Positions 17,606 to 25,982 of a stretch of DNA of 64,000 nucleotides are shown here, in pieces. Numbering within the stretch: the first letter of the stretch is position 1; each line of letters begins with the position of its first letter. The notes beneath the pieces are model-generated. The model was given only the letters and a program-made list of their open reading frames with translations, ran no database searches and had not been told where the DNA came from. This DNA comes from Pontibacter mucosus. GTDB taxonomy: Bacteria > Bacteroidota > Bacteroidia > Cytophagales > Hymenobacteraceae. The stretch covers positions 558,001-622,000 of the forward strand of contig NZ_QBKI01000001.1 in the NCBI RefSeq assembly GCF_003054055.1, given 5' to 3'. The position numbers and the translations under genes were made by a program.

Positions 17606-18625
17606 TTACCTGTTTCTCTCAGTGAACTTTCGGGGCGGCACCAGGTATAGCTCCACGGCCACATAGCCTGAGCCGGCCAGGTCGTTGTTGATGATTTCGT
17701 TTCTGGAGCCGATGTCGTCATACACGCGGTGGCGGTAGTACTGCCTGAAGCCACCCTCCACGGCAAACCATATAAAATCGTAGATCTCGCGCTCCATGCG
17801 CAGCAGGCCTTTTATGTCGGTGCGGCGCAGCTCCAGCTCCTTAAACTCCGAGAGCGGTGGTTCGTTCACGTACATGTTATAGCTGGCGCCCTCTATGCGG
17901 TAACCGGTGTAGAACAGTGTTTTCTCGTTCAGGTTATACCTGAGCCTGGCATTGGCCGGGAAGATGGACTCCACCCCCCAGTTAGGGTTGAAGGTGCGGT
18001 TGTAGAGGATGCCCGGATACACCCTTTGCCGCCCGAACGTATAGCCCCACTGCAAGCCAACCCCAATCACGTAGTCCGGCGACTTTTTCCAGCCGTAGGC
18101 CACGTCAACAGTACCCTTCAGGTAGTCCGATACTTTGATGTCATCGCGGGAGTAATCGCCGTTAAGCTCGCCCTTTACCCGGACGAAGTAGAAGTTGCGC
18201 TGGTTGATGGAGTGCAGGTACAGTAGCTGCGCGCCTATACTTTTCAGGTTCTTGTCTTCCAGGTAGCGGTACAGGTCGTAGGAGGCCGGGGTGAGGTTCT
18301 CGAAGTTGAACTCTTCCAGCTCGTAATTAAACCCGAGGACGACCTTGTTCTGCGGCTTGTTCAGGAGCGGGGCGTAAGCTTTCAGGGCGAACTTGTTGTG
18401 CCGGTCAATACGTCCGGAGCCGTTGCCGAGCCTGGGATCATCCGAGTCAGAGTCGATTTTAAAGTTGGGAAGGCGCTCGTAGCGGATCTCCACGCCCTGC
18501 GACCTGCCCATGCCGCGCACTCCCGGCGAGGCGAACTCTTCCAGGGCCTCTGTTTCCGGTGTTTGCGCCTGGGCCACATAAATCGGTATCGTTAAAAGTA
18601 TAATTAGTAGCTTTCTGATTTTCAT
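17606..18625 (-). CDS. Outer-membrane beta-barrel protein, DUF6268-like
   Basis: A 339-residue exported protein with the signal peptide MKIRKLLIILLTIPIYVAQA. The mature chain has many amphipathic strands with aromatic ends (VVLGFNYELEEFNF, NFYFVRVKGELNGDY, VIGVGLQWGYTFG), as in outer-membrane barrels. The pattern matches the Bacteroidota family labelled DUF6268, which is a recollection and less certain. The last residues are not the usual terminal Phe. Role unknown. It lies 73 bases after the phosphoesterase-barrel fusion on the same strand. Confidence 0.75.
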   Translation of the reverse strand: MKIRKLLIILLTIPIYVAQAQTPETEALEEFASPGVRGMGRSQGVEIRYERLPNFKIDSDSDDPRLGNGSGRIDRHNKFALKAYAPLLNKPQNKVVLGFNYELEEFNFENLTPASYDLYRYLEDKNLKSIGAQLLYLHSINQRNFYFVRVKGELNGDYSRDDIKVSDYLKGTVDVAYGWKKSPDYVIGVGLQWGYTFGRQRVYPGILYNRTFNPNWGVESIFPANARLRYNLNEKTLFYTGYRIEGASYNMYVNEPPLSEFKELELRRTDIKGLLRMEREIYDFIWFAVEGGFRQYYRHRVYDDIGSRNEIINNDLAGSGYVAVELYLVPPRKFTERNR

Positions 18626-18698
18626 AGTTTTTGTGTTTATTCTTCATGACAGGGAGATATCCTGTTCCCCCCGTTTATACTTTCAATTCGGTTTTGTG

Positions 18699-21600
18699 TT
18701 AGAAAAAGAAGCCGAACTTTAGCATCCACAGGTCATCGTCGTCATCGTCCCCGACGGAGTAGGTGAGCGACAGTACTGTGCGGTTTAGCAGGTCCATCCA
18801 CACGCCGCCGCCGTAGCCCATGTGCAGCTCCCGCAGGAAGCCACTCTCCCGGTCGCCATCATAGTATACCCTGCCGGCATCTATGTGCGCCAGCAGGCCC
18901 AGTTTGGCCGGGGTTAAGTATAGGTTATAGTCGAGCAGGTGCAGGCGCCCCTCGCCGTTCATAAACAGGCTGCTGCGCCCGGCATAGCGTGTGCGGCGGT
19001 AGCCGCGCAGGTTCTCGGTGCCGCCAAGGGTGTTGGCCTGGTAAAAGCGGAAGTCGCCGATGTTGTGCGCTGCCCCAATCCGCCCCGACCAGGTAAGCTT
19101 GAAGGGGAAGTTAGGGGTGAGATAGAAGCGGAACTCGGTGCTCAGGTTAGTGAAATCGAGCTTCTCGGCACCCAGCTGCTTGTTGTAGTGGATGGAGTTG
19201 TACCAGCGCATGCCGATGCGCGGGTTGGCCTCGGTGCTGCCGCTGCCGAGCACCTCCAGGTTAAAAAAGGCTTTGGCGCCCAGGTAGTGCTGCACCTCAA
19301 ACCTGCCCTTCTCTATGTTGTAAGTGCCCTCCTCCAGTTGCCCGGAAAATGCCTGGTCTATCAGAAAGCTCTCGCCATCGGGGTCGTCAATCCTGAACCT
19401 GTCGTAGGTGGGGCCGATACCCACTTTTATAAAAGCAAAAGGCTCCCGGTAAAACAGCGCGCTCAGCGACTGGCGCTCGTAGCGGACACGGTAGTAGCTG
19501 TTGTCCACGTCAGGGGCCTTGCGGGTGTCGTTGCCCAGGCCGTAGAAATTGCGCTGGAACTGCGGGCCCTGCATATGCGCGTCCAGGCCCAGGTGCCAGT
19601 GGCCCACCACCTGCCGCACATCGCCCGTGTACCGTAGGTTGTAAGAGCTGGTGCGGAAAGCATAGTTGGCCTCCAGCAGGTGCTCCGCCGCATAGGGGCT
19701 TTTGCGGAACCGCTGCGTGCGCCAAAGTATACCGGCACCCAGAAACACGCCATCCTCTATGTTATACTCCGCCGAGAGGCGCGGGCCCAGGTAAGGCAGC
19801 TTGTAGTTGTCGCGGTCGTAGAGGTTAATTTCGGAGTCAGGGCTGGTTTTGTCTCTGGTTTCGCTGCCAAAGGAAAACTGATTGCCCTCATTTGTATCGT
19901 ATACCACTGTGTGCTTTTTGAGGCCGCGCACGTGCGAGCTGTCTGTGATGATGTCCTCATCATTGCCCCCGATGATGCGCACAAGTATACTTTTATTCAC
20001 GTCCCCGGAAAGTATAAACTCGTCCCGGCCGCCCAAGCCGTAGATGCGTACTTCCTTGGTTTCGCTGGTCAGGAAGGTGCGGTTAAAAATTTCGGTGCGC
20101 AGTTCTCCTTCTTTGGAGGTCTTGTAGCCTATCACCTGCAGCTCCTCGTCGTTGAGGCGGTTGATGAGGAAGCGCTCGTGCTTGTTGCTGCCCATGATGT
20201 CCACGTACTGCGCCAGAAAGTCGTAATACTCGGCGGCAACCTCCGGCAGCTTCTCGCGCCTTGCCTTCAGCTTGGCCGTTACCTCGGCGGCGGATAATTC
20301 ACGGATGGGCTCAGGCCACTCTTGCACCGCCCGCTCGATTACCTCGTCGGTCATGCGCTGGCGGATGTCCTCGGCTATCTGCAGCCACTCCTGGCGGGTA
20401 ACCTTAGAGGTAAGCGTGCGGTCCAGGGTGATGCCGCTCAGGTTCAGGCCCACCACGTCCTCAAAGTCGTAGCCGAAGTTCTGGATGTTGCGGATGCCCC
20501 ACTTGCGCGTAACCAGCCACGGCAGTACGCCATCAGCTTTAAAAAAAGCCTGGTCGCGGTCCTCGGGCACGGGGGTGTACAGGTTGCCCTTGTCTGGTTT
20601 GTCCTCCTCCACCCAGCGCCACTGCCCCTCGTGGCGGTCCCAGTCACCGATGAGCATGTCGAAGAGGCGCGCCCGCACATAGGCGCGCTGGTCTACCTCG
20701 TGGTCGTTATCCTCCATCAGCTCGTCCAGCACCTTGTCGGTGCCCACCAGGTTTTTGGCGTAACCCAGGCTGGCCGTGTTCTCGTGGTTCTCGTCGGCAT
20801 CTTCTTCCAGGAAGGCCAGGGTGTTGCTGAACTCGTCGCGGTACTGCCGCAGGAGCGGTGTATTGGGGATGTAGACCAGCTCAGGGTTGGTGTGGTAGAT
20901 ACCGGCGGCATCGGCCAGGGGCGGAATGATGAGGGCACCGTAGGGGTGCTGCGCCGATATCTGGTCCTGCAGCAGGGTGCGGGCGGCGGTCTCGCGCAAG
21001 TATGGCGGCAGCGACATGGTCGGGTCCTTATCGACGGTGCGCAGGCTATACTCGGTGGCCTCCGGTGTGCGCACTTTCAGCACGGCGGTTTGCTTGCCGC
21101 CGCCCTTCTGGTAGGGTGTCAGGCCTCCCCGTGCGGTGTTCATATCCAGGAGCGGCACCTCAACGGGGGTGGCCCACTCGCGGCGGTAGTGCTCTCCCAG
21201 GAGCTTGGTATGCAAGCCGTTGGCCTGGTAACCTGAGTTGGCGGCTACCACAATGGTGCTGTCGGTGTAGTTGGTGTTATCCTGCGGGCGCTGGCGCGGC
21301 TGGCGCGGCTTTTTAGAGTAGAGCAGGGTGCGGAAAGTCACCTTCCCTGTTTCTCCCTTCCCTTCCGGGGTCCAGAACTCAGCCCATACTTCGCCGTTTT
21401 GGTGGTAGGTTGTCTTCACAAAGCCTTTTATTTTGTGGGCATACTCTGCCACCCCGGGCTTCACGTAGTCGGTTTTGCAGCCTGAGCCGCTGACGATGTG
21501 CGCCAGGTTGTTATACTTAAAGTACTGCAGGGAGTGCTCGTGTCCGGCCGCGTAAACGATGTTGTCATACTTGTCAAAGATATCGAGCAGGCCCTGGATA

Positions 21601-22517
21601 TAAGCCTGGTAGCGCGGGTGCGGAATGTCCTGCAGAATGCCGCCATACTTGCGGGCAAAGGGGTAGATGGAGCCTATGATCGGCAGCGGCAGGTATACCC
21701 AGTCGCGGAGCATGCTGATGGGGAAAATGTGGTCGCGCAGGGTGAAAAAACCGCCGTGCTCGCCACGCGTCATCAGGGGGTGATGGGCCACAATCAGGAT
21801 GTCGCTGCCGCTGTTCTTCTCGATGATGTCCTCCAGCTTTACCAGCATCTCGCCCTCGGTGGCGCTGCTGCAGTTGCTGTTATCGCCGTAGGGCCGGTCG
21901 AAGGGGTGCAGCCACCATTCCGAGTCCAGGGCGATCATCACCAGATCGTCGCTCAGCTTCACCTCGTAAGGGCCGGGGCAGCCATTGCCGGGCACGTAGA
22001 AGTCGCCGCCCACCACAATGTTCTCCTCCGTCAGGTACTCGTTCACAAAGCGCTGCTCCCGCATCACATACTCCAGCCCGCCCCGGCCGCTGTGGTTCCA
22101 GTCGTGGTTGCCGGGTATCATGTACTTCTCGCCGGGGTAACCTTTGAGGATGTCGAGCTGGTCTTTCAGGCGCCTTTCGGATACTTCCCTGTCGAACCTG
22201 CCCTCTGGCGGCAGGCCGTTCGTGTACACGTTATCGCCCAGGAAAATGGTGGCGCTGTTCTCCCCGGTCTCCATCATCATCCTGCGCATCAACTGCAGCG
22301 AAGGCTCCCCGTTAGGTTCCGGGGCGCCTACATCCCCTATCAGAAACACGGTGTAGAGTACGTCGTTGTCAGGTGCCGGAGCCTCCTGCTCCCAGGTAAG
22401 GGCGGTGCTGTTGTAAAAGGGTTCGGATGAGACACAGGCTGATAACAGCAGGCTCAGCAGCACACACCACCCGTGGCGCACCAGCAGCCGATGTGTTTGC
22501 TGTAATGGTTTAATCAT
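18699..22517 (-). CDS. Metallophosphoesterase fused to a BamA-like beta-barrel
   Basis: A 1272-residue two-part protein. The start MIKPLQQTHR leads into a lipoprotein-type signal with LLSAC (Cys28). The N-terminal third is a calcineurin-like phosphoesterase: GDVG at 61-64, FLGDNVY at 92-98, GNHD at 136-139, AHHP near 244-247 and GHEHS at 325-329. A middle region of about 400 residues contains DWDRHEGQW and kinase-like or linker motifs I cannot assign. The last 350 residues are an Omp85/BamA-type surface antigen barrel ending in Phe. It probably hydrolyses phosphoesters at the outer membrane. The combination recurs in Bacteroidota. Confidence 0.88.
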   Translation of the reverse strand: MIKPLQQTHRLLVRHGWCVLLSLLLSACVSSEPFYNSTALTWEQEAPAPDNDVLYTVFLIGDVGAPEPNGEPSLQLMRRMMMETGENSATIFLGDNVYTNGLPPEGRFDREVSERRLKDQLDILKGYPGEKYMIPGNHDWNHSGRGGLEYVMREQRFVNEYLTEENIVVGGDFYVPGNGCPGPYEVKLSDDLVMIALDSEWWLHPFDRPYGDNSNCSSATEGEMLVKLEDIIEKNSGSDILIVAHHPLMTRGEHGGFFTLRDHIFPISMLRDWVYLPLPIIGSIYPFARKYGGILQDIPHPRYQAYIQGLLDIFDKYDNIVYAAGHEHSLQYFKYNNLAHIVSGSGCKTDYVKPGVAEYAHKIKGFVKTTYHQNGEVWAEFWTPEGKGETGKVTFRTLLYSKKPRQPRQRPQDNTNYTDSTIVVAANSGYQANGLHTKLLGEHYRREWATPVEVPLLDMNTARGGLTPYQKGGGKQTAVLKVRTPEATEYSLRTVDKDPTMSLPPYLRETAARTLLQDQISAQHPYGALIIPPLADAAGIYHTNPELVYIPNTPLLRQYRDEFSNTLAFLEEDADENHENTASLGYAKNLVGTDKVLDELMEDNDHEVDQRAYVRARLFDMLIGDWDRHEGQWRWVEEDKPDKGNLYTPVPEDRDQAFFKADGVLPWLVTRKWGIRNIQNFGYDFEDVVGLNLSGITLDRTLTSKVTRQEWLQIAEDIRQRMTDEVIERAVQEWPEPIRELSAAEVTAKLKARREKLPEVAAEYYDFLAQYVDIMGSNKHERFLINRLNDEELQVIGYKTSKEGELRTEIFNRTFLTSETKEVRIYGLGGRDEFILSGDVNKSILVRIIGGNDEDIITDSSHVRGLKKHTVVYDTNEGNQFSFGSETRDKTSPDSEINLYDRDNYKLPYLGPRLSAEYNIEDGVFLGAGILWRTQRFRKSPYAAEHLLEANYAFRTSSYNLRYTGDVRQVVGHWHLGLDAHMQGPQFQRNFYGLGNDTRKAPDVDNSYYRVRYERQSLSALFYREPFAFIKVGIGPTYDRFRIDDPDGESFLIDQAFSGQLEEGTYNIEKGRFEVQHYLGAKAFFNLEVLGSGSTEANPRIGMRWYNSIHYNKQLGAEKLDFTNLSTEFRFYLTPNFPFKLTWSGRIGAAHNIGDFRFYQANTLGGTENLRGYRRTRYAGRSSLFMNGEGRLHLLDYNLYLTPAKLGLLAHIDAGRVYYDGDRESGFLRELHMGYGGGVWMDLLNRTVLSLTYSVGDDDDDDLWMLKFGFFF

Positions 22518-22881
22518 AGTTTCGTTCTGGCTTTCTATACCTGCCGGTGAGGCACATACTTCAGGTTGCCGGCTACCCCTAAAGTACAAGTATACGCAGG
22601 TTGGGCCAAGGCATGCGCAGGAAACGCGGTAAGCCCGCAACCTTACTTACACAAAGCTGTTACCACAGGGGCGGCAGAGCTGAGATTCATAAACGAGACG
22701 GCTTTGCTTTTAGTTGTTGCCTTACCGTGCGCCGCCAAACAGCCCCGGGATATATGACGTTTACTAACAAAAAGCAGATTTTACCGTAACCGCAAATTAC
22801 GTAGTGCCACACACAATGCACCCTGCGCCGGGATTACCCTACACTGCCAACAGCGCACCCGACGCCGCTACAAAACCGATT
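22518..22881. other. Divergent intergenic region
   Basis: The 364 bases separate the leftward phosphoesterase fusion from the rightward HD-domain gene. They hold one AAGTATA copy near 22588, no clear hairpin and no convincing TAnnTTTG element. An in-frame GTG or ATG extension of the right-hand gene (22804 or 22816) is possible but has low-complexity Pro/Ala content and no domain match. Confidence 0.5.
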
Positions 22882-24087
22882 ATGGAAGACCAAACGATAG
22901 TAAAGCAAGCCGGCGAGTATGTGTTCAGGCTTTTCAAAGACAGGCTCTCCAAGAAGCTTGTTTACCATAACTACAAACATACGTTCGAGACAGTGGCTGA
23001 GGCGCAGGAGCTCGGCCAGCACAGCAAACTCACCGACGACCAACTGCAGGATTTGGCCTTAGCCGCCTGGTTCCACGACACAGGCTATGTGAACACCTAC
23101 GACGGGCACGAGGAGGAGAGCATCCGCATCGCCACGGAATGGCTGCAGGAGAAGGGCTACCCCCAGGAGCGTATCGACCGGATTGCGGGCATGATTATGG
23201 CTACCCGGCACGACCTGGAGCCTGAAACGCTGCTGCAGGAGCTGCTGGTAGATGCAGACATGTCGAACATCGGGAAGGAAACCTTCTTTGCCACCGCCGA
23301 GCTTCTGCGCGTGGAGTGGGAGATCTTCCGCGATAAGTTTTACTCCGACAGCGAGTGGGAGCAGTTTCAGATGGATTTCCTGCTTTCCACCACTTTCCAT
23401 ACCAACCAGGCGCAGCGTAAGTTTGCCGCACAGCTGGGGCTGAACATACAGGAGCAGCGCAGCCGCCTGAGCCAGCAGCTCGAAAAGAAGAAGGAGCAGG
23501 AGAAGAAGAGCCGTAAAACGCTGGCCCAGCCCAAGCGGGGCATCGAAACGATGTTCCGCAACACTTACCGTACTCACCTTAACCTGAGCGCCATCGCCGA
23601 TAACAAGGCCAACATGATGATCAGCCTCAACGCCATCATTATCTCGGTGATCATCACCTACCTGAGCGCCAAAACCTCTACCGTCGGTACCGACTACGCC
23701 ACGCACCGCACCTTTATCATCCCGATAAGCATCCTGCTGCTCACCACGCTGGGCTCCGTGGTGTTTGCCATTATATCGGCGCAGCCAGAGGTTACCAGCT
23801 TCAGGATGAAGAAAAAGAAAGACCAGCGCCAGGATACCCGTAAGGTGAGCCTGCTGTTTTTCGGTAACTTTACCAAGTTGCCGCTCGAGGATTTCCAGGC
23901 GGGAATGAACGATATCATGCGCGACAAGAAATCGCTTTACAACAACATGATAACCGACATCTATTACCTGGGTGAGGTGCTTGACAGGAAGTATAAAATC
24001 CTGCGCGTCTCCTATACCATCTTTATGATAGGGCTGGTGCTTACGGTGGCAGGCTTTGTTTACGCCGTGGTTTCCTCAGCTTCTTAA
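22882..24087 (+). CDS. HD-domain protein fused to a Pycsar effector-like (DUF5706) membrane domain
   Basis: A 401-residue fusion. Residues 25-170 are an HD phosphohydrolase domain: His33 in YHNYKHT, His65-Asp66 in WFHDTGY, and Asp125 in LLVDADMSN supply the metal ligands. A charged coiled linker rich in Lys, Glu and Gln follows (195-215). Residues 225-400 match the DUF5706 family, to which the PycTM membrane effector of Pycsar anti-phage systems belongs: HLNLSAIADNKANMMISLNA, then membrane helices near 245-262, 279-299 and 378-396. No nucleotide cyclase gene adjoins it. I start at MEDQTIVKQ because upstream residues are low complexity. Confidence 0.85.
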   Translation: MEDQTIVKQAGEYVFRLFKDRLSKKLVYHNYKHTFETVAEAQELGQHSKLTDDQLQDLALAAWFHDTGYVNTYDGHEEESIRIATEWLQEKGYPQERIDRIAGMIMATRHDLEPETLLQELLVDADMSNIGKETFFATAELLRVEWEIFRDKFYSDSEWEQFQMDFLLSTTFHTNQAQRKFAAQLGLNIQEQRSRLSQQLEKKKEQEKKSRKTLAQPKRGIETMFRNTYRTHLNLSAIADNKANMMISLNAIIISVIITYLSAKTSTVGTDYATHRTFIIPISILLLTTLGSVVFAIISAQPEVTSFRMKKKKDQRQDTRKVSLLFFGNFTKLPLEDFQAGMNDIMRDKKSLYNNMITDIYYLGEVLDRKYKILRVSYTIFMIGLVLTVAGFVYAVVSSAS

Positions 24088-24097
24088 TGAGGCAGGC

Positions 24098-24128
24098 TTG
24101 TTTTGTGGAATAGAATCCTGTAAATTTG
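24098..24128 (+). promoter_or_regulatory. Promoter of tRNA-Arg
   Basis: TTG at 24098-24100, a 20-base spacer, then TAAATTTG at 24121-24128, a full match to the Bacteroidota TTG/TAnnTTTG promoter. The mature tRNA starts 22 bases later, so transcription would begin with a short leader. Confidence 0.65.
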
Positions 24129-24149
24129 CATGCCAAAGTATAAATAAAC

Positions 24150-24221
24150 GGCCACGTAGTTCAATGGATAGAATAGGAGTTTCCTAAACTCTAGATCCAG
24201 GTTCGATTCCTGGCGCGGCCA
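24150..24221 (+). tRNA. tRNA-Arg (anticodon CCT)
   Basis: A 72-base cloverleaf without the encoded CCA. The acceptor arm GGCCACG pairs with CGCGGCC apart from one A-C mismatch at the fifth pair. The anticodon stem GGAGT/ACTCT encloses TTCCTAA, giving anticodon CCT for AGG codons. The T arm is CCAGG, TTCGATT, CCTGG. Discriminator base A fits Arg tRNAs. Confidence 0.93.
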
Positions 24222-24300
24222 CAAAAGTAAGTTTTAACGCTTCCGGCACAGATTCTCGACATAGGCTTATTTCCCCAGAGAGCTTGAAAAGCCACCAGAG

Positions 24301-24353
24301 TATAAACAGCGAGCGCCTGCATACATTAAGTGTGCAGGCGCTCGCTGTTTATA
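24301..24353. terminator. Long perfect inverted repeat, probable terminator
   Basis: A 21-bp perfect stem (24301-24321 and 24333-24353) with an 11-base loop. It lies 22 bases downstream of the phosphoesterase stop on the minus strand and may also stop readthrough from tRNA-Arg. The stem is unusually long and its edges read TATAAAC/GTTTATA, close to the window motif. Confidence 0.75.
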
Positions 24354-24375
24354 CGTTATACTTGGCAAAGCCCGA

Positions 24376-25893
24376 TTACTTAAGGCTTAACTCACTAAGG
24401 TTGCTGGTAACCTTGTAGACCTGCCCGAACCTGTCGGTGGCCTGCACGGTAATGGCCTTGGCCGTGGCAGAGGGCTGCGCCAGGAAGAGGTGATCCGTCA
24501 GGTGCGGCTCTATCCATTTGTGCCTGGATGGCTTGGAGGCTCCCAGGTGCAGCTCAACTGAAAGCGGGTCAAGCGCCGTGATGCGCTCCATCTCACCCAT
24601 CGGCTTGCCGTCCTCCAGCCACTCTATTTTCCAGGAGGGGTCCCAGTTCCAGACGTTGGCGGCAAGGTGCTGCGGCCTCTCTTCCAAAGCGCCGACAGGG
24701 TATACGCGCAACTGGTGATCTTTCGGCAGCCCCGTGGATTTATAGTACCACTTCAGCTCCGGGCCTTCCACCTCATACACGCCATAGCCGCTTGGCGTAC
24801 CGTCGTAGCAGATGGGGCCTGTCCACCAGGCGCCGCACACCGTGCCGTGCACGTGCTCGATGATGTTATCCCCCTCGAATACCTTCTCGTTAAAGTGCGT
24901 GTGCCCCGACATGATATGCGCTTTGTAAGGCTGCAGGAGGCGGTACAGTTCCTTCCGGTTCGACACCACTCCTCCCAGCGAAGGTTCTTTTTCCTTGTTG
25001 CGGGTGTGTTGGTTGGTATAGGCCGGGATGTGCAGACTTACCACCACCGTGGAGCCGGGCTTCACCGTAGCCAAATCCTGCTCCAGCCATGCCAGTTGGC
25101 GCTCCGTCAGGTAGCCGATATACTTTTTGGCCGTGCCGATAAAGAACACGTCATCCAGCACCACATAGTGTACCTCGCCGCGGTTAAAAGAGTAATAGGT
25201 AGGCCCGAAGAGTTCCTTAAACTTTTCGGTAGAGCCTTCGTCGGTGCGGGCATCCAGGTTCATGTCGTGGTTGCCGATTACCTGGAAGAATGGAATGCCG
25301 GAAATGGCCAGTGCCTGCTGGTAGTCTTCAAACAGCTCGAACTTATCCCATACCAGGTCGCCGCAGCCAATGCCGTGGAACAGGGTACCGCTGGGGTAGC
25401 TGGCCACCAGTTGCTTCAGGTCCGGGGCAGACTTGGTTTTGAGCTCCTCGGCATCCTCCTTGGAGATGATCTGCGGGTCGGCCCATACCACAAAGGTGTG
25501 GCGGGTATCGTCCTGCGTAAGCTTTTGCAGCTCAAAATCAGCCTTGAAGCGCCTCCGGCTGGCCTCGATGCGCTTATAAAAACGGGTGATGCCGTTCTGG
25601 TTCGAGAACTCGTAGCCGCGCGGGGTAGAGAGGTATACAAAATCCGCGGTGGCGTTGCTTTGCAGCTCATACTTGCCGCCGGCATCGGTCAGCACCACGT
25701 TGTAGCCATCGGTTACAGCCACACCCGCCACGCCTTTGCCTCCGCTTTGCACTCTGCCGGACAGGGTTACGGGAGAAAAGTCCTGGCCATTGGCAGGCTG
25801 CTTCGGACTGGCCTGCAACGCGCCCGGAGTTAAGGTAAGGCCAAGACCGGCCAGGCCCAGCGACTTCAGAAAGGATCTTCTTTTTTGGAACAT
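24376..25893 (-). CDS. Tat-exported calcineurin-like phosphoesterase
   Basis: A 505-residue exported phosphoesterase. The N-terminus MFQKRRSFLKSLGLAGLGLTL carries the twin-arginine motif RRSFLK and an h-region. Residues 42-90 resemble a carboxypeptidase-regulatory-like beta-sandwich. The metal-binding motifs follow: WADPQ at 138-141, CGDLVWD near 177, GNHD at 207-210, SLHIP, and SGHTH. A C-terminal beta-rich domain matches the arrangement of calcineurin-like proteins with N- and C-terminal accessory domains. It lies 89 bases behind the SusD gene and is probably the catalytic member of that operon. Confidence 0.9.
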   Translation of the reverse strand: MFQKRRSFLKSLGLAGLGLTLTPGALQASPKQPANGQDFSPVTLSGRVQSGGKGVAGVAVTDGYNVVLTDAGGKYELQSNATADFVYLSTPRGYEFSNQNGITRFYKRIEASRRRFKADFELQKLTQDDTRHTFVVWADPQIISKEDAEELKTKSAPDLKQLVASYPSGTLFHGIGCGDLVWDKFELFEDYQQALAISGIPFFQVIGNHDMNLDARTDEGSTEKFKELFGPTYYSFNRGEVHYVVLDDVFFIGTAKKYIGYLTERQLAWLEQDLATVKPGSTVVVSLHIPAYTNQHTRNKEKEPSLGGVVSNRKELYRLLQPYKAHIMSGHTHFNEKVFEGDNIIEHVHGTVCGAWWTGPICYDGTPSGYGVYEVEGPELKWYYKSTGLPKDHQLRVYPVGALEERPQHLAANVWNWDPSWKIEWLEDGKPMGEMERITALDPLSVELHLGASKPSRHKWIEPHLTDHLFLAQPSATAKAITVQATDRFGQVYKVTSNLSELSLK

Positions 25894-25982
25894 GTGATGT
25901 ATGCTTAACAGTAAGGAAAAGAGGCGGGTACCTGCGGCGCCCGCCTCAATAGTATGAAAAGTGTGATATTCTTAGCTATTGC

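Noticed and set aside
22882..24087. Complete Pycsar defence operon
   Set aside because: Only an effector-like domain is present. No cyclase gene lies next to it, so a full system cannot be claimed.
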